64,000 nt of DNA from Vibrio owensii CAIM 1854 = LMG 25443 (GCF_000817815.1 NZ_JPRD01000048.1:85188-149187), one strand, 5' to 3'; counted from the first letter of the stretch, positions 1-8,868 are shown. The notes: generated from the sequence alone by a model not told the origin. A program made the numbers and translations.

Positions 1-308
1 TGCAGCGCCAGGGTTTGCGCTTTTTAGATCAAAATTTTCTGACTAAAGTCGGTGAAATTGATTTAATCTTCCAACAAGGTGAAACTATCGTCTTTGTTGA
101 GGTCAAATATCGTAAGAATGATAGCTTTGGCTCAGCAGCAGAAATGGTCACCCGCGCAAAAATGCGTAAACTAGTCAAAACAGCCCAAATTTGGCTAAGC
201 CAGCAAAAGCGCTCGGCAAACAATATCGATTATCGGTTTGATGTGGTCGCCATTCACGACAATGGTCGAGACATTAACTGGATACAAAATGCAATCTCTG
301 AAGGATAA
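1..308 (+). CDS. yraN: YraN family endonuclease-like protein (5' partial)
   Basis: Only the C-terminal part is present; the reading frame is open to the left edge, so the real start lies outside the window. The visible protein carries the family signature: GEID near its start and FVEVKYR about 15 residues later. These are the D and ExK elements of a PD-(D/E)xK nuclease-like fold. UPF0102/YraN proteins are widely conserved, but their cellular role is not settled. The next gene, diaA, begins 3 bases after the stop, and the yraN-diaA-dolP order matches other gammaproteobacteria, which suggests one transcript. The frame is seen; function is by family resemblance only. Confidence 0.9.
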   Translation, partial: QRQGLRFLDQNFLTKVGEIDLIFQQGETIVFVEVKYRKNDSFGSAAEMVTRAKMRKLVKTAQIWLSQQKRSANNIDYRFDVVAIHDNGRDINWIQNAISEG

Positions 309-311
309 ACG

Positions 312-902
312 ATGCTAGACAGCATTAAAGACAGTTTTACAGAAAGTATTCAAATTCAAATTGCGGCAGCAGAAGCGTTGCCAGATGCCATTACTCACGC
401 CGCTCAAGCTATGGTGTCGAGCCTACTCAATGGCAATAAAATCCTATGCTGTGGTAACGGTGGCAGTGCATCGAACTCGCAACAGTTTGTATCTTGCCTT
501 TTGAACCGATTCGAAACTGAGCGCCCTAGCCTTCCAGCAATGGCTTTAACAGCAGATAACACAACATTGACTGCTGTAGCGAACGATTACCACTACCAAG
601 AGATCTTCTCTAAGCAAGTACGCGCCTTTGGTCAGCCTGGCGACATTTTATTAGCCATTTCGACCAGTGGTAACAGCAAAAACGTTCTTAAAGCGATGGA
701 AGCAGCTGTAACACGCGATATGACCATCATCGCCCTAACGGGCAAAGACGGTGGTGAAATGGCTGGCCTGCTTGGCGAGAATGATGTTGAGATCCGCATC
801 CCATCACATCGTACAGCGCGCATTCATGAAGTGCACATGGTGACACTTCACTGTCTGTGTGATCTAATCGACCAAGTACTTTTCCCAGCTCACGAAGAAT
901 AA
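312..902 (+). CDS. diaA: DnaA initiator-associating protein DiaA (SIS domain)
   Basis: A 196-residue single SIS-domain protein with the phosphosugar-binding stretch GNGGSASNSQQF near residue 50 and AISTSGNSKN near 115. It resembles GmhA phosphoheptose isomerase. Its length and position between yraN and a BON-domain lipoprotein gene instead fit DiaA, a tetramer that binds several DnaA molecules and promotes timely initiation at oriC in E. coli. It starts 3 bases after yraN and stops 21 bases before dolP, so it is probably co-transcribed. The main alternative is a true sedoheptulose-7-phosphate isomerase, which the gene context makes less likely. Confidence 0.88.
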   Translation: MLDSIKDSFTESIQIQIAAAEALPDAITHAAQAMVSSLLNGNKILCCGNGGSASNSQQFVSCLLNRFETERPSLPAMALTADNTTLTAVANDYHYQEIFSKQVRAFGQPGDILLAISTSGNSKNVLKAMEAAVTRDMTIIALTGKDGGEMAGLLGENDVEIRIPSHRTARIHEVHMVTLHCLCDLIDQVLFPAHEE

Positions 903-923
903 CCGAATTGAGAGTTTAGAATT

Positions 924-1574
924 ATGATACGTAGTCTTGTCATTTTGTGCGCAGCGCTGAGCATGAGCGGCTGTGCAGGTTTGTTTATTGCAGGGGCAGC
1001 AACCACTGCCAATCTCGTTACAGATACGCGCACGACCAAAGAAATTTGGCAAGACAACAACATCGAATTCGAAGTCGCTGCAATTGGCAATAAAGCCCCT
1101 TTCAAAGGCAAAGCACGCGTCGTTGCAAGCTCATACAACGGTACTGTCGTATTAATGGGCCAAGCCCCAACTCAAGACCTCATCAACGAGTTTGAAAGCA
1201 AAGCTCGTGAAGTAAATGGGGTGAAGAACATCCATAACCAAATTAAGCAAAAAGAGCCTCTGAGCGTGACACAAATCAGCAACGACAGCTGGATCACGAC
1301 TAAAGTGAAATCAGCATTGCTTACCGACAGTGAGCTTAATGGCGTGAAAGTGAAAGTCATCACTGAAGACAGTGATGTATTCTTGTTTGGTTATGTAACG
1401 CCAGAACAAAGTGAGAGAGCAACAGAGATCACACGCAATATCTCAGGCGTAAAACAAGTAATCAAAGGCTTCCAATATGGTGATGAAAAACCACTAGAAG
1501 TTGAAGAGCCAGAGGCGGCAAATACAGTGCCGGCAGAGACAGAAAAAGAGACGACGGTAAACGAGCTTGGATAA
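924..1574 (+). CDS. dolP: Outer-membrane BON-domain lipoprotein DolP
   Basis: A 216-residue lipoprotein. The N-terminus has a short hydrophobic signal ending in a lipobox-like MSGC, so the lipidated residue would be Cys17. Two BON domains follow (about residues 45-115 and 120-190), then an acidic Glu/Pro/Thr-rich tail that E. coli DolP (YraP) lacks in this length. DolP is an outer-membrane lipoprotein that supports envelope integrity and BAM function in E. coli and is made under sigma-E control there. It follows diaA by 21 bases and is closed by a strong terminator shared with sspB. Confidence 0.88.
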   Translation: MIRSLVILCAALSMSGCAGLFIAGAATTANLVTDTRTTKEIWQDNNIEFEVAAIGNKAPFKGKARVVASSYNGTVVLMGQAPTQDLINEFESKAREVNGVKNIHNQIKQKEPLSVTQISNDSWITTKVKSALLTDSELNGVKVKVITEDSDVFLFGYVTPEQSERATEITRNISGVKQVIKGFQYGDEKPLEVEEPEAANTVPAETEKETTVNELG

Positions 1575-1611
1575 GTGACTAAGCCTGTTATCAAAAAGGC
1601 TGAATTAGATA

Positions 1612-1645
1612 AGAAAAAAGCAGCGTATCGACGCTGCTTTTTTTA
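1612..1645. terminator. Bidirectional terminator between dolP and sspB
   Basis: A 7-bp perfect stem (GCAGCGT / ACGCTGC) with a 4-base loop is flanked by an A-run on the left and a T-run on the right, so it can stop transcription of convergent dolP and sspB. The sspB stop codon sits in its right flank. Confidence 0.85.
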
Positions 1646-2122
1646 TTTGATAACTCGTAAGCTTGGTCTGCCTTTCGGGCGAGGTGTTTCTTCCTCTTCA
1701 GACTCAGAGTCCACGATTTCAGATTCATCATTCACCGTGGTGAAAGTTGGAGACTGCTCTTCTTCGACAATCCCTTCCTCTTCAATATGGGTGTATGCTT
1801 CTTCTGGTTCAAACATGGTGCCAGCACCATTCTCACGTGCGTAAATCGCTTGTACAGCGTAAACAGGCACGATAACCGAATGCGGACGACCACTAAAACG
1901 AGCGTGGAAGGTAATCGCATCATTACCCAACTCAAGTTGACCAACAGCACGTGGAGCAATGTTCAAGATGATTTGACCATCTTGAACAAACTCAACTGGT
2001 ACACGTACACCTGGCATGGTTGCATCAACCACCAAGTGTGGAGTTAAGTCATTGTCTACTAGCCACTCGTAGAATGCGCGAAGCATGTACGGACGGCGAG
2101 CAGTCATTTTTGCAATATCCAT
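1643..2122 (-). CDS. sspB: ClpXP protease specificity-enhancing factor SspB
   Basis: A 159-residue adaptor that delivers ssrA-tagged proteins to ClpXP. The folded substrate-binding domain covers about residues 1-110, with the conserved stretch RPYMLRAFYEWL near the start. It is followed by a long acidic flexible linker and a C-terminal RPKGRPSLRVIK. This last segment is the ClpX-binding (XB) motif of SspB, so the adaptor looks complete. It lies 19 bases after sspA and is presumably co-transcribed with it, as in E. coli. Confidence 0.95.
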   Translation of the reverse strand: MDIAKMTARRPYMLRAFYEWLVDNDLTPHLVVDATMPGVRVPVEFVQDGQIILNIAPRAVGQLELGNDAITFHARFSGRPHSVIVPVYAVQAIYARENGAGTMFEPEEAYTHIEEEGIVEEEQSPTFTTVNDESEIVDSESEEEETPRPKGRPSLRVIK

Positions 2123-2141
2123 AACGTGTTATCTAAATCGC

Positions 2142-2777
2142 TTAGCGAACTAGACGCATTTCACGTTCAGCTTCAGTTAGAGAAGCAAGGAATGAATCAC
2201 GTTCAAATACGCGGTTCATGTAAACTTTGATCTCTTTAGAACCAGGGCCTACAAGGTCGATACCTAGTTGAGGTAGACGCCACAATAGTGGAGCTAGGTA
2301 ACAATCGATTAGGCTGAACTCTTCACTCATGAAGTATTCGTATTCTGCAAAGATTGGTGCAAGAGTCAGAAGATCGTTACGTAGTTTAGTACGTGCTTTT
2401 TCTGATTCTTCCGCGTTACCTTTAACAACCTTTTCAGCTAGTGAGTACCAGTTGCGTTCAATACGGTACATCATCAGACGGCTGTTACCACGAGCAACTG
2501 GGTAAACAGGCATTAGAGGTGGATGAGGGAAACGCTCGTCCAAGTACTCCATGATGATTTTTGAATCGTAAAGAGCTAGCTCACGGTCCACAAGAGTTGG
2601 TACTGACTTGTATGGGTTCAGTTCCACAAGCTCAGCAGGAAGGTTAGCTTCATCAACAAGCTCAACTTCAACACTTACGCCTTTTTCAGCTAATACGATG
2701 CGAACCTGATGGCTATACAAATCTGATGCACTTGAGAAAAGAGTCATCACAGAACGTTTATTGGCAGCTACAGCCAT
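2142..2777 (-). CDS. sspA: Stringent starvation protein A
   Basis: A 211-residue GST-fold protein that binds RNA polymerase and modulates transcription in starvation and stationary phase. The thioredoxin-like N-terminal half includes MTLFSSASDLYSHQVRI, and a helical C-terminal domain follows. The frame is open 15 bases further upstream. I chose the ATG at 2777 because a GGAGG sequence lies a few bases before it and the protein then has the usual length. The gene is closely preceded by the petABC terminator, so its promoter must lie in or just above that hairpin. Confidence 0.93.
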   Translation of the reverse strand: MAVAANKRSVMTLFSSASDLYSHQVRIVLAEKGVSVEVELVDEANLPAELVELNPYKSVPTLVDRELALYDSKIIMEYLDERFPHPPLMPVYPVARGNSRLMMYRIERNWYSLAEKVVKGNAEESEKARTKLRNDLLTLAPIFAEYEYFMSEEFSLIDCYLAPLLWRLPQLGIDLVGPGSKEIKVYMNRVFERDSFLASLTEAEREMRLVR

Positions 2778-2800
2778 GGAGCCCTCCAGCACACTTACAA

Positions 2801-2832
2801 ATAAAAATAATGGAGGCTAAGCCTCCATTATT
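2801..2832 (-). terminator. Terminator of petABC
   Basis: A perfect 12-bp inverted repeat (AATAATGGAGGC, loop of 3, complement) followed in the minus direction by a U-rich tail. It lies 42 bases after the petC stop and 24 bases before the sspA start. Confidence 0.85.
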
Positions 2833-2873
2833 CGTCAATTAAAATTGGGAATTAGCACGGTATGATAGCACAA

Positions 2874-3611
2874 TTAATGCACATCACGCCAATACTCTTT
2901 CTTGAGCATCACGACAACAATTGTTAGTAGAACTAGGAAGCCCATTACCCACCAACCAAGCGCATGACGCTCTAGCTGAACTGGGTCACCAGAGTAAACT
3001 AGGAAGTTCACTAGGTCGCCAACTGCTTTATCATACTCGCCAGAGCTTAGCTCACCCGTTCCGTTAGTTTCAGTACCAACAACCACTTGTACTTCTTCAC
3101 CGTCCACAACTTTTGTGCCGTAAACTGGCGTCGGGATACCTTGAAGCTCTTCAAGAACGTGCGGCATACCAACACTTGGGAAAACAATGTTGTTCACGCC
3201 GAATGGACGAGATGGGTCAACATAGAAAGAGCGCAGGTAAGTGTACAGCCAGTCTGCACCACGAACTCGAGCAACAAGTGTTAGATCCGGTGGCGGCGCA
3301 CCAAACCAGTCACCCGCTTGCTTCGCAGGCATCGCATTAACCATTAGGTCACCGATTTTCGCTTCAGGATCAAAAATCAGGTTTTCCTTCATTAGATCAG
3401 CAGGAATATCCAAGTCTGTCGCTACTCGCTCGTAACGCTGGTATTGCGTTGAGTGACAAGCAAAACAGTAGTTCATGAATAGCTTCGCGCCGTTTTGCAG
3501 CGAAGCTTTATCCGATAGGTCCACGTTCGCCTTGTCTAGCGGTACGTTGGCACCCGCTGCCATCGCGAGAGATGGCAACATAGCAAATAGAATTACAATC
3601 CACTTCTTCAT
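2874..3611 (-). CDS. petC: Ubiquinol-cytochrome c reductase, cytochrome c1
   Basis: The 245-residue c-type cytochrome subunit of the bc1 complex, passing electrons from the Rieske protein to soluble cytochrome c. It has a cleavable signal peptide (about residues 1-18) and the heme-attachment site CFACH, with Cys49, Cys52 and axial His53. A single C-terminal membrane anchor (about 218-238) is followed by KKEYWRDV. Its start overlaps the end of the cytochrome b gene by 4 bases (ATGA), indicating translational coupling. Confidence 0.96.
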   Translation of the reverse strand: MKKWIVILFAMLPSLAMAAGANVPLDKANVDLSDKASLQNGAKLFMNYCFACHSTQYQRYERVATDLDIPADLMKENLIFDPEAKIGDLMVNAMPAKQAGDWFGAPPPDLTLVARVRGADWLYTYLRSFYVDPSRPFGVNNIVFPSVGMPHVLEELQGIPTPVYGTKVVDGEEVQVVVGTETNGTGELSSGEYDKAVGDLVNFLVYSGDPVQLERHALGWWVMGFLVLLTIVVVMLKKEYWRDVH

Positions 3612-4873
3612 TTGAATGTCACCCTCTCTGGTAATGGTTTGGTTGCTTCATTTTTGCTGTAGAAGAACAGCAGTACAAAGAACATGAAGTAACACAAGCT
3701 AAAGATCTGAGACAGAATTGTGTACAGCGGCGTTGCCGGCAGTGCACCCAAAATACCCAGAGCGATAAAGGCGATAGTGAACTGAACAATATTCAACAGG
3801 TGCAGTTTGCTACGGTAACGGTATGAACGCACTTTACAACGGTCCAACCAAGGTAGAACAAACAGTACTGCAATTGACGCACCCATTAGGATTACACCCA
3901 ATAGTTTGTCTGGAACCGCACGCAAGATTGCGTAGAATGGAGTGAAGTACCATACAGGAGCGATGTGCTCGGGTGTCTTCAGTGGGTTTGCAGCTTCAAA
4001 GTTAGGCGGCTCAAGGAAATATCCACCCATCTCTGGGTTGAAGAACAGCACGTAACAGAAGAAGAACAAGAAACCAGCGACACCAACCAAGTCCTTAACC
4101 GTACCGTACGGGTGGAAAGGAATCGAATCGATGATGTCGTATTTCTTCGTGTAGTAATCGTGGAACTTGAATTGCGTTTCGTAATCGTCGCCCATTGAAC
4201 CTTTTGGCAACTTAGTCTCGATACCATCCGGGTTGTTAGAGCCAACTTCGTGCAGTGCCAATACGTGCAACACAACAAGAAGAAGTAGAACGATAGGTAG
4301 TGCAATAACGTGTAGTGCGAAGAAACGGTTCAGCGTTGCACCAGAGATGATGTAGTCACCACGGATCCAAAGTGTTAAGTCGTCACCGATGACAGGAATC
4401 GCACCAAACAGAGAAATGATTACCTGAGCACCCCAGTATGACATCTGACCCCATGGTAATAGGTAACCCATGAAGGCTTCTGCCATTAGAACCAAGAAGA
4501 TCAACATACCGAAGATCCAAAGTAGCTCACGAGGCTTTTGGTATGAACCGTAAATCAGACCACGGAACATGTGCAGGTAAACAACAACGAAAAACGCTGA
4601 TGCGCCAGTTGAGTGCATGTAACGCAACAACCAGCCGTAATCAACGTCACGCATGATGTATTCGATAGAAGCAAACGCACCATCACCAGATGGAACGTAG
4701 TTCATTGTTAACCAGATACCCGTTAGGATTTGGTTAACCAGTACCAACATTGCCAGAGAACCGAAAAGGTACCAAAAGTTGAAGTTCTTAGGCATTGGGT
4801 ATTCAGACAAATGCTTTTTATAAGCATTCATCGCGGGAATTCGTTTTTCAACCCAGTCTAGTAGTGCTTGCAT
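3608..4873 (-). CDS. petB: Ubiquinol-cytochrome c reductase, cytochrome b
   Basis: A 421-residue polytopic subunit of the bc1 complex that carries the two b hemes and the quinol oxidation and reduction sites. Paired histidines are visible in the second helix (RYMHSTGAS and then HMFRG) and in the fourth (FALHV and LHVLALHEVG), as expected for heme ligation. The quinol-oxidation-site tetrapeptide reads PVWY rather than PEWY, a variant known in some proteobacterial lineages. It overlaps petA by 1 base and petC by 4 bases in a tight operon. Confidence 0.96.
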   Translation of the reverse strand: MQALLDWVEKRIPAMNAYKKHLSEYPMPKNFNFWYLFGSLAMLVLVNQILTGIWLTMNYVPSGDGAFASIEYIMRDVDYGWLLRYMHSTGASAFFVVVYLHMFRGLIYGSYQKPRELLWIFGMLIFLVLMAEAFMGYLLPWGQMSYWGAQVIISLFGAIPVIGDDLTLWIRGDYIISGATLNRFFALHVIALPIVLLLLVVLHVLALHEVGSNNPDGIETKLPKGSMGDDYETQFKFHDYYTKKYDIIDSIPFHPYGTVKDLVGVAGFLFFFCYVLFFNPEMGGYFLEPPNFEAANPLKTPEHIAPVWYFTPFYAILRAVPDKLLGVILMGASIAVLFVLPWLDRCKVRSYRYRSKLHLLNIVQFTIAFIALGILGALPATPLYTILSQIFSLCYFMFFVLLFFYSKNEATKPLPERVTFK

Positions 4874-5463
4874 TATGCGTCTCCCTCATCAACACCGATC
4901 ATGAGCTTCGTATCACTCAAATACATGTGCTTAGGAACCACAAGGTTCAGAGGTGCAGGAACACCTTGGAACACTCGACCAGCCATATCGAATTTAGAAC
5001 CATGACATGGGCAGAAGAAGCCAGACTTAACGCCTTGGACTTGCTCTGAGAACGTGTCAGGTAGATAGGTCGGTGAACAACCTAAGTGAGTACAGAAGCC
5101 AACTGCCACGAAATACTCAGGCTTGATCGAACGATGCGCATTCTGAGCATAAACTGGCTGTTGTTCCATTTCTGATTGTGGGTCACGAAGCTGTCCGTCG
5201 ATGTTCTTTAGGTTATCCACCACTTCTTGAGTACGACGTACAACCCATACAGGTTTACCTTGCCACTCAACACGAACCATCTGACCGGCTTCGATTTTAC
5301 TGATATCCACTTCCACCGGCGCACCTGCAGCTTTTGCTTTGGCGCTCGGATTCCATGATTTGATAAAAGGCACGGCGACGGCAGCTGCCCCTAATCCACC
5401 AACAACTGCCGTTGTAGCGGTTAGAAAACGCCTGCGACCGTTATTTAAAGGCGCGTTGCTCAT
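4873..5463 (-). CDS. petA: Ubiquinol-cytochrome c reductase, Rieske iron-sulfur subunit
   Basis: A 196-residue Rieske protein and the first gene of petABC. The N-terminus has a twin-arginine type signal-anchor (GRRRFLTATTAV). The 2Fe-2S ligands are in CTHLGC (Cys124, His126) and CPCHGS (Cys151, His154), with Cys129 and Cys153 as the conserved disulfide pair. It takes an electron from quinol and passes it to cytochrome c1. All ligand residues are present, so it should be active. Confidence 0.97.
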   Translation of the reverse strand: MSNAPLNNGRRRFLTATTAVVGGLGAAAVAVPFIKSWNPSAKAKAAGAPVEVDISKIEAGQMVRVEWQGKPVWVVRRTQEVVDNLKNIDGQLRDPQSEMEQQPVYAQNAHRSIKPEYFVAVGFCTHLGCSPTYLPDTFSEQVQGVKSGFFCPCHGSKFDMAGRVFQGVPAPLNLVVPKHMYLSDTKLMIGVDEGDA

Positions 5464-5654
5464 CCAAACATTCTCCCATTTGCTCCCTTTGGATCGTTAT
5501 TATTCCGCTTATAAGAGCATGGCTAACAAATAATGAATTTAGTTCTATTTATTGGGGGGAAATGATAAAGAAAACCCTACTTTTTGACAAGATAAAGCTA
5601 CCTTTTTGTAACAATTGTGAGGCAAATCGCTCACGCCGTCACAAAAGCGGCAAA

Positions 5655-5684
5655 ATTATAAAAAATAGATGTGATTTGTAACAA
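5655..5684 (-). promoter_or_regulatory. Candidate promoter of petABC
   Basis: Read on the minus strand, TTGTTA and a perfect TATAAT are separated by 18 bases. The start of transcription would be near 5648, giving a leader of about 185 bases before petA. The 5464-6012 gap is otherwise AT-rich, with only this signal and the rpsI terminator recognised. Confidence 0.4.
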
Positions 5685-5925
5685 GAAAGCGAAACGAAGA
5701 ATGGCTAGAAACGAGATAAAAAGCCTTGTATTTCGGCTGTTTTCAGCCAATTAGATAGAAAGATCTTTCAAGAATGTGAAGGAGTCCTCCACTTTTGTTA
5801 TCTCAGCTTTGTAGCACGAAGAAAACCAAAAAACTTGCAGATAAAACGATCAAATGTTGCGAGGATATTAAGCAAGAATGTGAAAACAAATGCGAGAGGA
5901 AAATCGAACTTTTTCAGGCTTTAGA

Positions 5926-5957
5926 AAAACAAAAAGCTCGGCATATAGCCGAGCTTT
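5926..5957 (-). terminator. Terminator of rplM-rpsI
   Basis: A perfect 10-bp stem (AAAGCTCGGC, loop ATATA) with a U-rich tail on the minus strand, 55 bases after the rpsI stop. Confidence 0.85.
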
Positions 5958-6012
5958 GATGCACAGTTTCCAAAGTAACTCTGGAACAGCATAAATTTCC
6001 GATAAGAGGAAA

Positions 6013-6405
6013 TTAACGCTTAGAGAACTGTGGACGACGACGTGCTTTACGTAGACCAACTTTCTTACGTTCAACGCAACGAGCGTCACGAGTAACGTAA
6101 CCAGCTGCACGTAGAGTAGGACGTAGAGACTCATCGTACTCCATAAGAGCGCGAGTGATACCGTGACGGATAGCACCAGCTTGACCAGAAATACCGCCAC
6201 CTTTAACAGTAACGTATAGGTCTAGCTTCTCAGTTAGTTCAACTAGCTCAAGAGGTTGTTTAACAACCATGCGAGAAGTTGGACGACCGAAGTACTCATC
6301 AAGGCTACGCTTGTTGATTACGATGTTGCCGCTGCCTGGTTTGATGAAAACACGCGCAGCTGAGCTTTTGCGACGGCCAGTGCCGTAGTATTGATTCTCT
6401 GCCAT
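6013..6405 (-). CDS. rpsI: 30S ribosomal protein S9
   Basis: A 130-residue small-subunit ribosomal protein with the conserved start AENQYYGTGRRKSSAARV and the basic C-terminus GLRKARRRPQFSKR. The tail reaches the P-site tRNA in the ribosome. An upstream in-frame start at 6420 would add five residues before the universally conserved MAENQ. I therefore use the ATG at 6405, 15 bases after the rplM stop. It is the second gene of the rplM-rpsI operon. Confidence 0.97.
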   Translation of the reverse strand: MAENQYYGTGRRKSSAARVFIKPGSGNIVINKRSLDEYFGRPTSRMVVKQPLELVELTEKLDLYVTVKGGGISGQAGAIRHGITRALMEYDESLRPTLRAAGYVTRDARCVERKKVGLRKARRRPQFSKR

Positions 6406-6420
6406 TTTCGAAATCCCCAA

Positions 6421-6849
6421 TTAGATGTCTAGTACTTGTGGTTGTTGAGCAACATGGTTGTGCTCAGCGCCCGCGTAAACTTTAAGCTTACGGTACATAG
6501 CACGGCCTAGAGGACCACGTGGAAGCATGCCTTTAACTGCTAGCTCAAGAACCATCTCAGGTTTACGATCGATCAACTTTTCAAAAGTGATAGATTTTAG
6601 ACCACCTGGGAATTCAGAGTGACGGTAGTACACTTTGCCTTTAGCTTTGTTGCCAGTTACAGCAACTTTCTCAGCGTTGATAACGATGATGTAATCACCA
6701 GTGTCAACGTGAGGAGTGTATTCAGCTTTATGTTTGCCACGTAGGCGAGATGCAATTTCACTTGCTAGACGGCCAAGAGTTTTACCCTCTGCGTCTACAA
6801 CATACCAGTCGCGTTTTACAGTTTCTGGTTTAGCAACGAAAGTTTTCAT
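6421..6849 (-). CDS. rplM: 50S ribosomal protein L13
   Basis: A 142-residue early-assembly protein of the large subunit, with the expected MKTFVAKPETVKRDWYVVDA start and the family-typical GMLPRGPLGRAMYRKLKVYAG near the C-terminus. It is the first gene of the rplM-rpsI pair. In E. coli, L13 represses translation of its own operon by binding the mRNA leader. A leader of about 160 bases is also present here. Confidence 0.97.
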   Translation of the reverse strand: MKTFVAKPETVKRDWYVVDAEGKTLGRLASEIASRLRGKHKAEYTPHVDTGDYIIVINAEKVAVTGNKAKGKVYYRHSEFPGGLKSITFEKLIDRKPEMVLELAVKGMLPRGPLGRAMYRKLKVYAGAEHNHVAQQPQVLDI

Positions 6850-7015
6850 GCTAATAATAACCCGTTAATTAAATTTTAAACTTTAAAGGAACACAGTATT
6901 GTGTTCCCACACTGTCTAAGAGCCCAGTCATCACCCCTTCGAGTCGTTGGTACTCTCGACCTTCTATGCCGAAATAACTTCGATATTCAGGTCTGCAGTA
7001 ACGGTGGGTCGCAGG

Positions 7016-7044
7016 ATTATAGAGAAGAGCGAAGAAAAAATCAC
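7016..7044 (-). promoter_or_regulatory. Candidate promoter of rplM-rpsI
   Basis: On the minus strand a perfect TATAAT is followed by a GC-rich CCTGCGACCC segment, the kind of discriminator seen in growth-rate and ppGpp-controlled promoters. The -35 (GTGATT, 17-base spacer) is weak. Transcription from near 7009 gives a leader of about 160 bases. Confidence 0.5.
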
Positions 7045-7103
7045 CTTTTTTTGCGCCAAATCACTAATTTTTTCTTCACTTTTTTAAGATGAGTTGCTGT
7101 TTT

Positions 7104-8207
7104 TTACGCCAGATGCTCTCTAGCAAGGTATTCGTGACTCTGCATTTCTGTCAGTCGAGACAAGCAACGTTTAAATTCGAACTCTAACTGTCCTTGTGTA
7201 TAAAGGAACTCCATTGCAACTTCAGCAGAAATAATCAACTTAACGTTACGTTCATAGAATTCATCGACCAATGCAATAAAGCGTCTCGCTGCATCATCTA
7301 TCTTGCTATCCATTTGCTTCACGTCTGCTAGCAAGACTGTATGGTAGATGCGCGATAATTCAATGTAATCGTTTTGACTGCGTGGGGTTTGACACAGTTG
7401 TTCAAAAGAAGCATGTAGCACGCCATCGCTGGCCTCTATTACCGCCACTTCTCGATGGTTGATTTCAATGCTGTGTGCTGCAACTTTTCTTTCACCAATC
7501 AACTGTTGGTAATACGTATTAAGATTGATAGACGCCTGCTCGTCCAACGGATAATGATAGATTTCGGCTTGTTGCAGCGTTCTTAGGCGGTAATCCACGC
7601 CACTGTCGACATTAAGCACATCACAGCGCTGAATGATCATGTCTATCGCTGGTAAAAAGCGCGCACGTTGTAAGCCATTACGATACAAGTTTTCAGGCTC
7701 AATGTTCGACGTCGCGACTAAAATCATTTGTCGCTTAAACATCTCTTGCAACAAGGTCGCTAAGATCATCGCATCTGTGATATCGGAAACGAAGAATTCA
7801 TCAAAACAGACCACATCCGCTTCTTTCTTGAATAGATCGGCCACTTTTGACAGCGGGTTTTCCACTTCACCTAAACGTTTGAGCTCATCATGCACACGAT
7901 ACATAAAACGGTGAAAATGCACGCGCATCTTTCTTTCTGTCGGCAAGGCGTCAAAAAACGCATCCATGAGGTAAGTTTTGCCCCGCCCTACTCCTCCCCA
8001 AAAGTACAGGCCTTTTGGTGGTTCTGGCATTTCAGGCTTTTTACCCAGTAATTTCTGCCAAGTGCTAAGCTGAGGAATAGGCGCAGACTGGAATTCTGCA
8101 ATCGCATGGTAAAGGTTGTCTAATGCAACGACAGCATTATGTTGTGCTTCGTCACGCTGGAATCCATGCTCTGCTATGTCTTGTTGGTATCGTTGTAATG
8201 GTGTCAT
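7104..8207 (-). CDS. zapE: Cell division ATPase ZapE (AFG1-like)
   Basis: A 367-residue P-loop ATPase that associates with the divisome and affects Z-ring stability in E. coli. Walker A is GGVGRGKTYLMD and Walker B is VVCFDEFFV, with a sensor-like LVATSN further on. I placed the start at the ATG at 8207 (MTPLQRYQQDI). A GTG at 8246 would add 13 residues, but these do not look conserved. Neither start has a strong ribosome binding site, so the start is the least certain point. The gene is divergent from zapG. Confidence 0.9.
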   Translation of the reverse strand: MTPLQRYQQDIAEHGFQRDEAQHNAVVALDNLYHAIAEFQSAPIPQLSTWQKLLGKKPEMPEPPKGLYFWGGVGRGKTYLMDAFFDALPTERKMRVHFHRFMYRVHDELKRLGEVENPLSKVADLFKKEADVVCFDEFFVSDITDAMILATLLQEMFKRQMILVATSNIEPENLYRNGLQRARFLPAIDMIIQRCDVLNVDSGVDYRLRTLQQAEIYHYPLDEQASINLNTYYQQLIGERKVAAHSIEINHREVAVIEASDGVLHASFEQLCQTPRSQNDYIELSRIYHTVLLADVKQMDSKIDDAARRFIALVDEFYERNVKLIISAEVAMEFLYTQGQLEFEFKRCLSRLTEMQSHEYLAREHLA

Positions 8208-8403
8208 GGCATTGAGTCGTATCAGAGGTACAGAAAAAATTGTCACCTCGGGGTCAGCTTTTAGAATAGAGAGATATGGATATCAGTCCCCGAAGACTTA
8301 CCGCTATTTTTCTTTATCGGCTGTTCAAGCCATAGTAACATGGACTAGCACCGCGTGTAACTAAGTAGTAAAAGACTTGTTAAAACAACTATAAGGAGCA
8401 GTT

Positions 8404-8847
8404 ATGCCTTGGATTTATGCCATTGTGGGTTTGCTGGTCGGTACAATCGTAGGCGTAGTCATTAGTAGACTAACCACCCCCGAATACAAAAAACAAAAGT
8501 CTGTGCAAAAAGAGCTGGAAGCAGCCAAGTTTGAGCTAGAGCAACAACGTCAAGAGCTCGTCGATCACTTTGCACAAACTGCAGAAATGTTGGATACCTT
8601 AGGTAAAGACTACACCAAGCTGTACCAACACATGGCGAAGACGTCTTCAGAACTTCTGCCTAACTTGCCTGAGCAAGACAATCCGTTCGATAAGAAGACT
8701 GCTATGTCGACTGAACAGATTGAAGAAGACCAATCTAACGTCAACGAACAACCAAAAGACTACGCCAACGGCGCAACGGGTCTTTTAAAGGATCAGGAAA
8801 AAGAAATCATCGACGCACCAGAAGCTGTCACTGCTAAAGCGTCTTAA
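8404..8847 (+). CDS. zapG: Z-ring associated protein ZapG (YhcB, DUF1043)
   Basis: A 147-residue inner-membrane protein. Residues 3-22 form a glycine-rich transmembrane helix, followed at once by a coiled coil (about 30-70) and an acidic, probably disordered tail. This is the layout of YhcB/ZapG, which links cell division and envelope synthesis in gammaproteobacteria. The conserved AEMLDTLGKDYTKLYQHMA block is present. A good AAGGAG site lies before the ATG, and a terminator follows. Confidence 0.88.
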   Translation: MPWIYAIVGLLVGTIVGVVISRLTTPEYKKQKSVQKELEAAKFELEQQRQELVDHFAQTAEMLDTLGKDYTKLYQHMAKTSSELLPNLPEQDNPFDKKTAMSTEQIEEDQSNVNEQPKDYANGATGLLKDQEKEIIDAPEAVTAKAS

Positions 8848-8868
8848 TCCCCCCTTTCCTACCTAACT

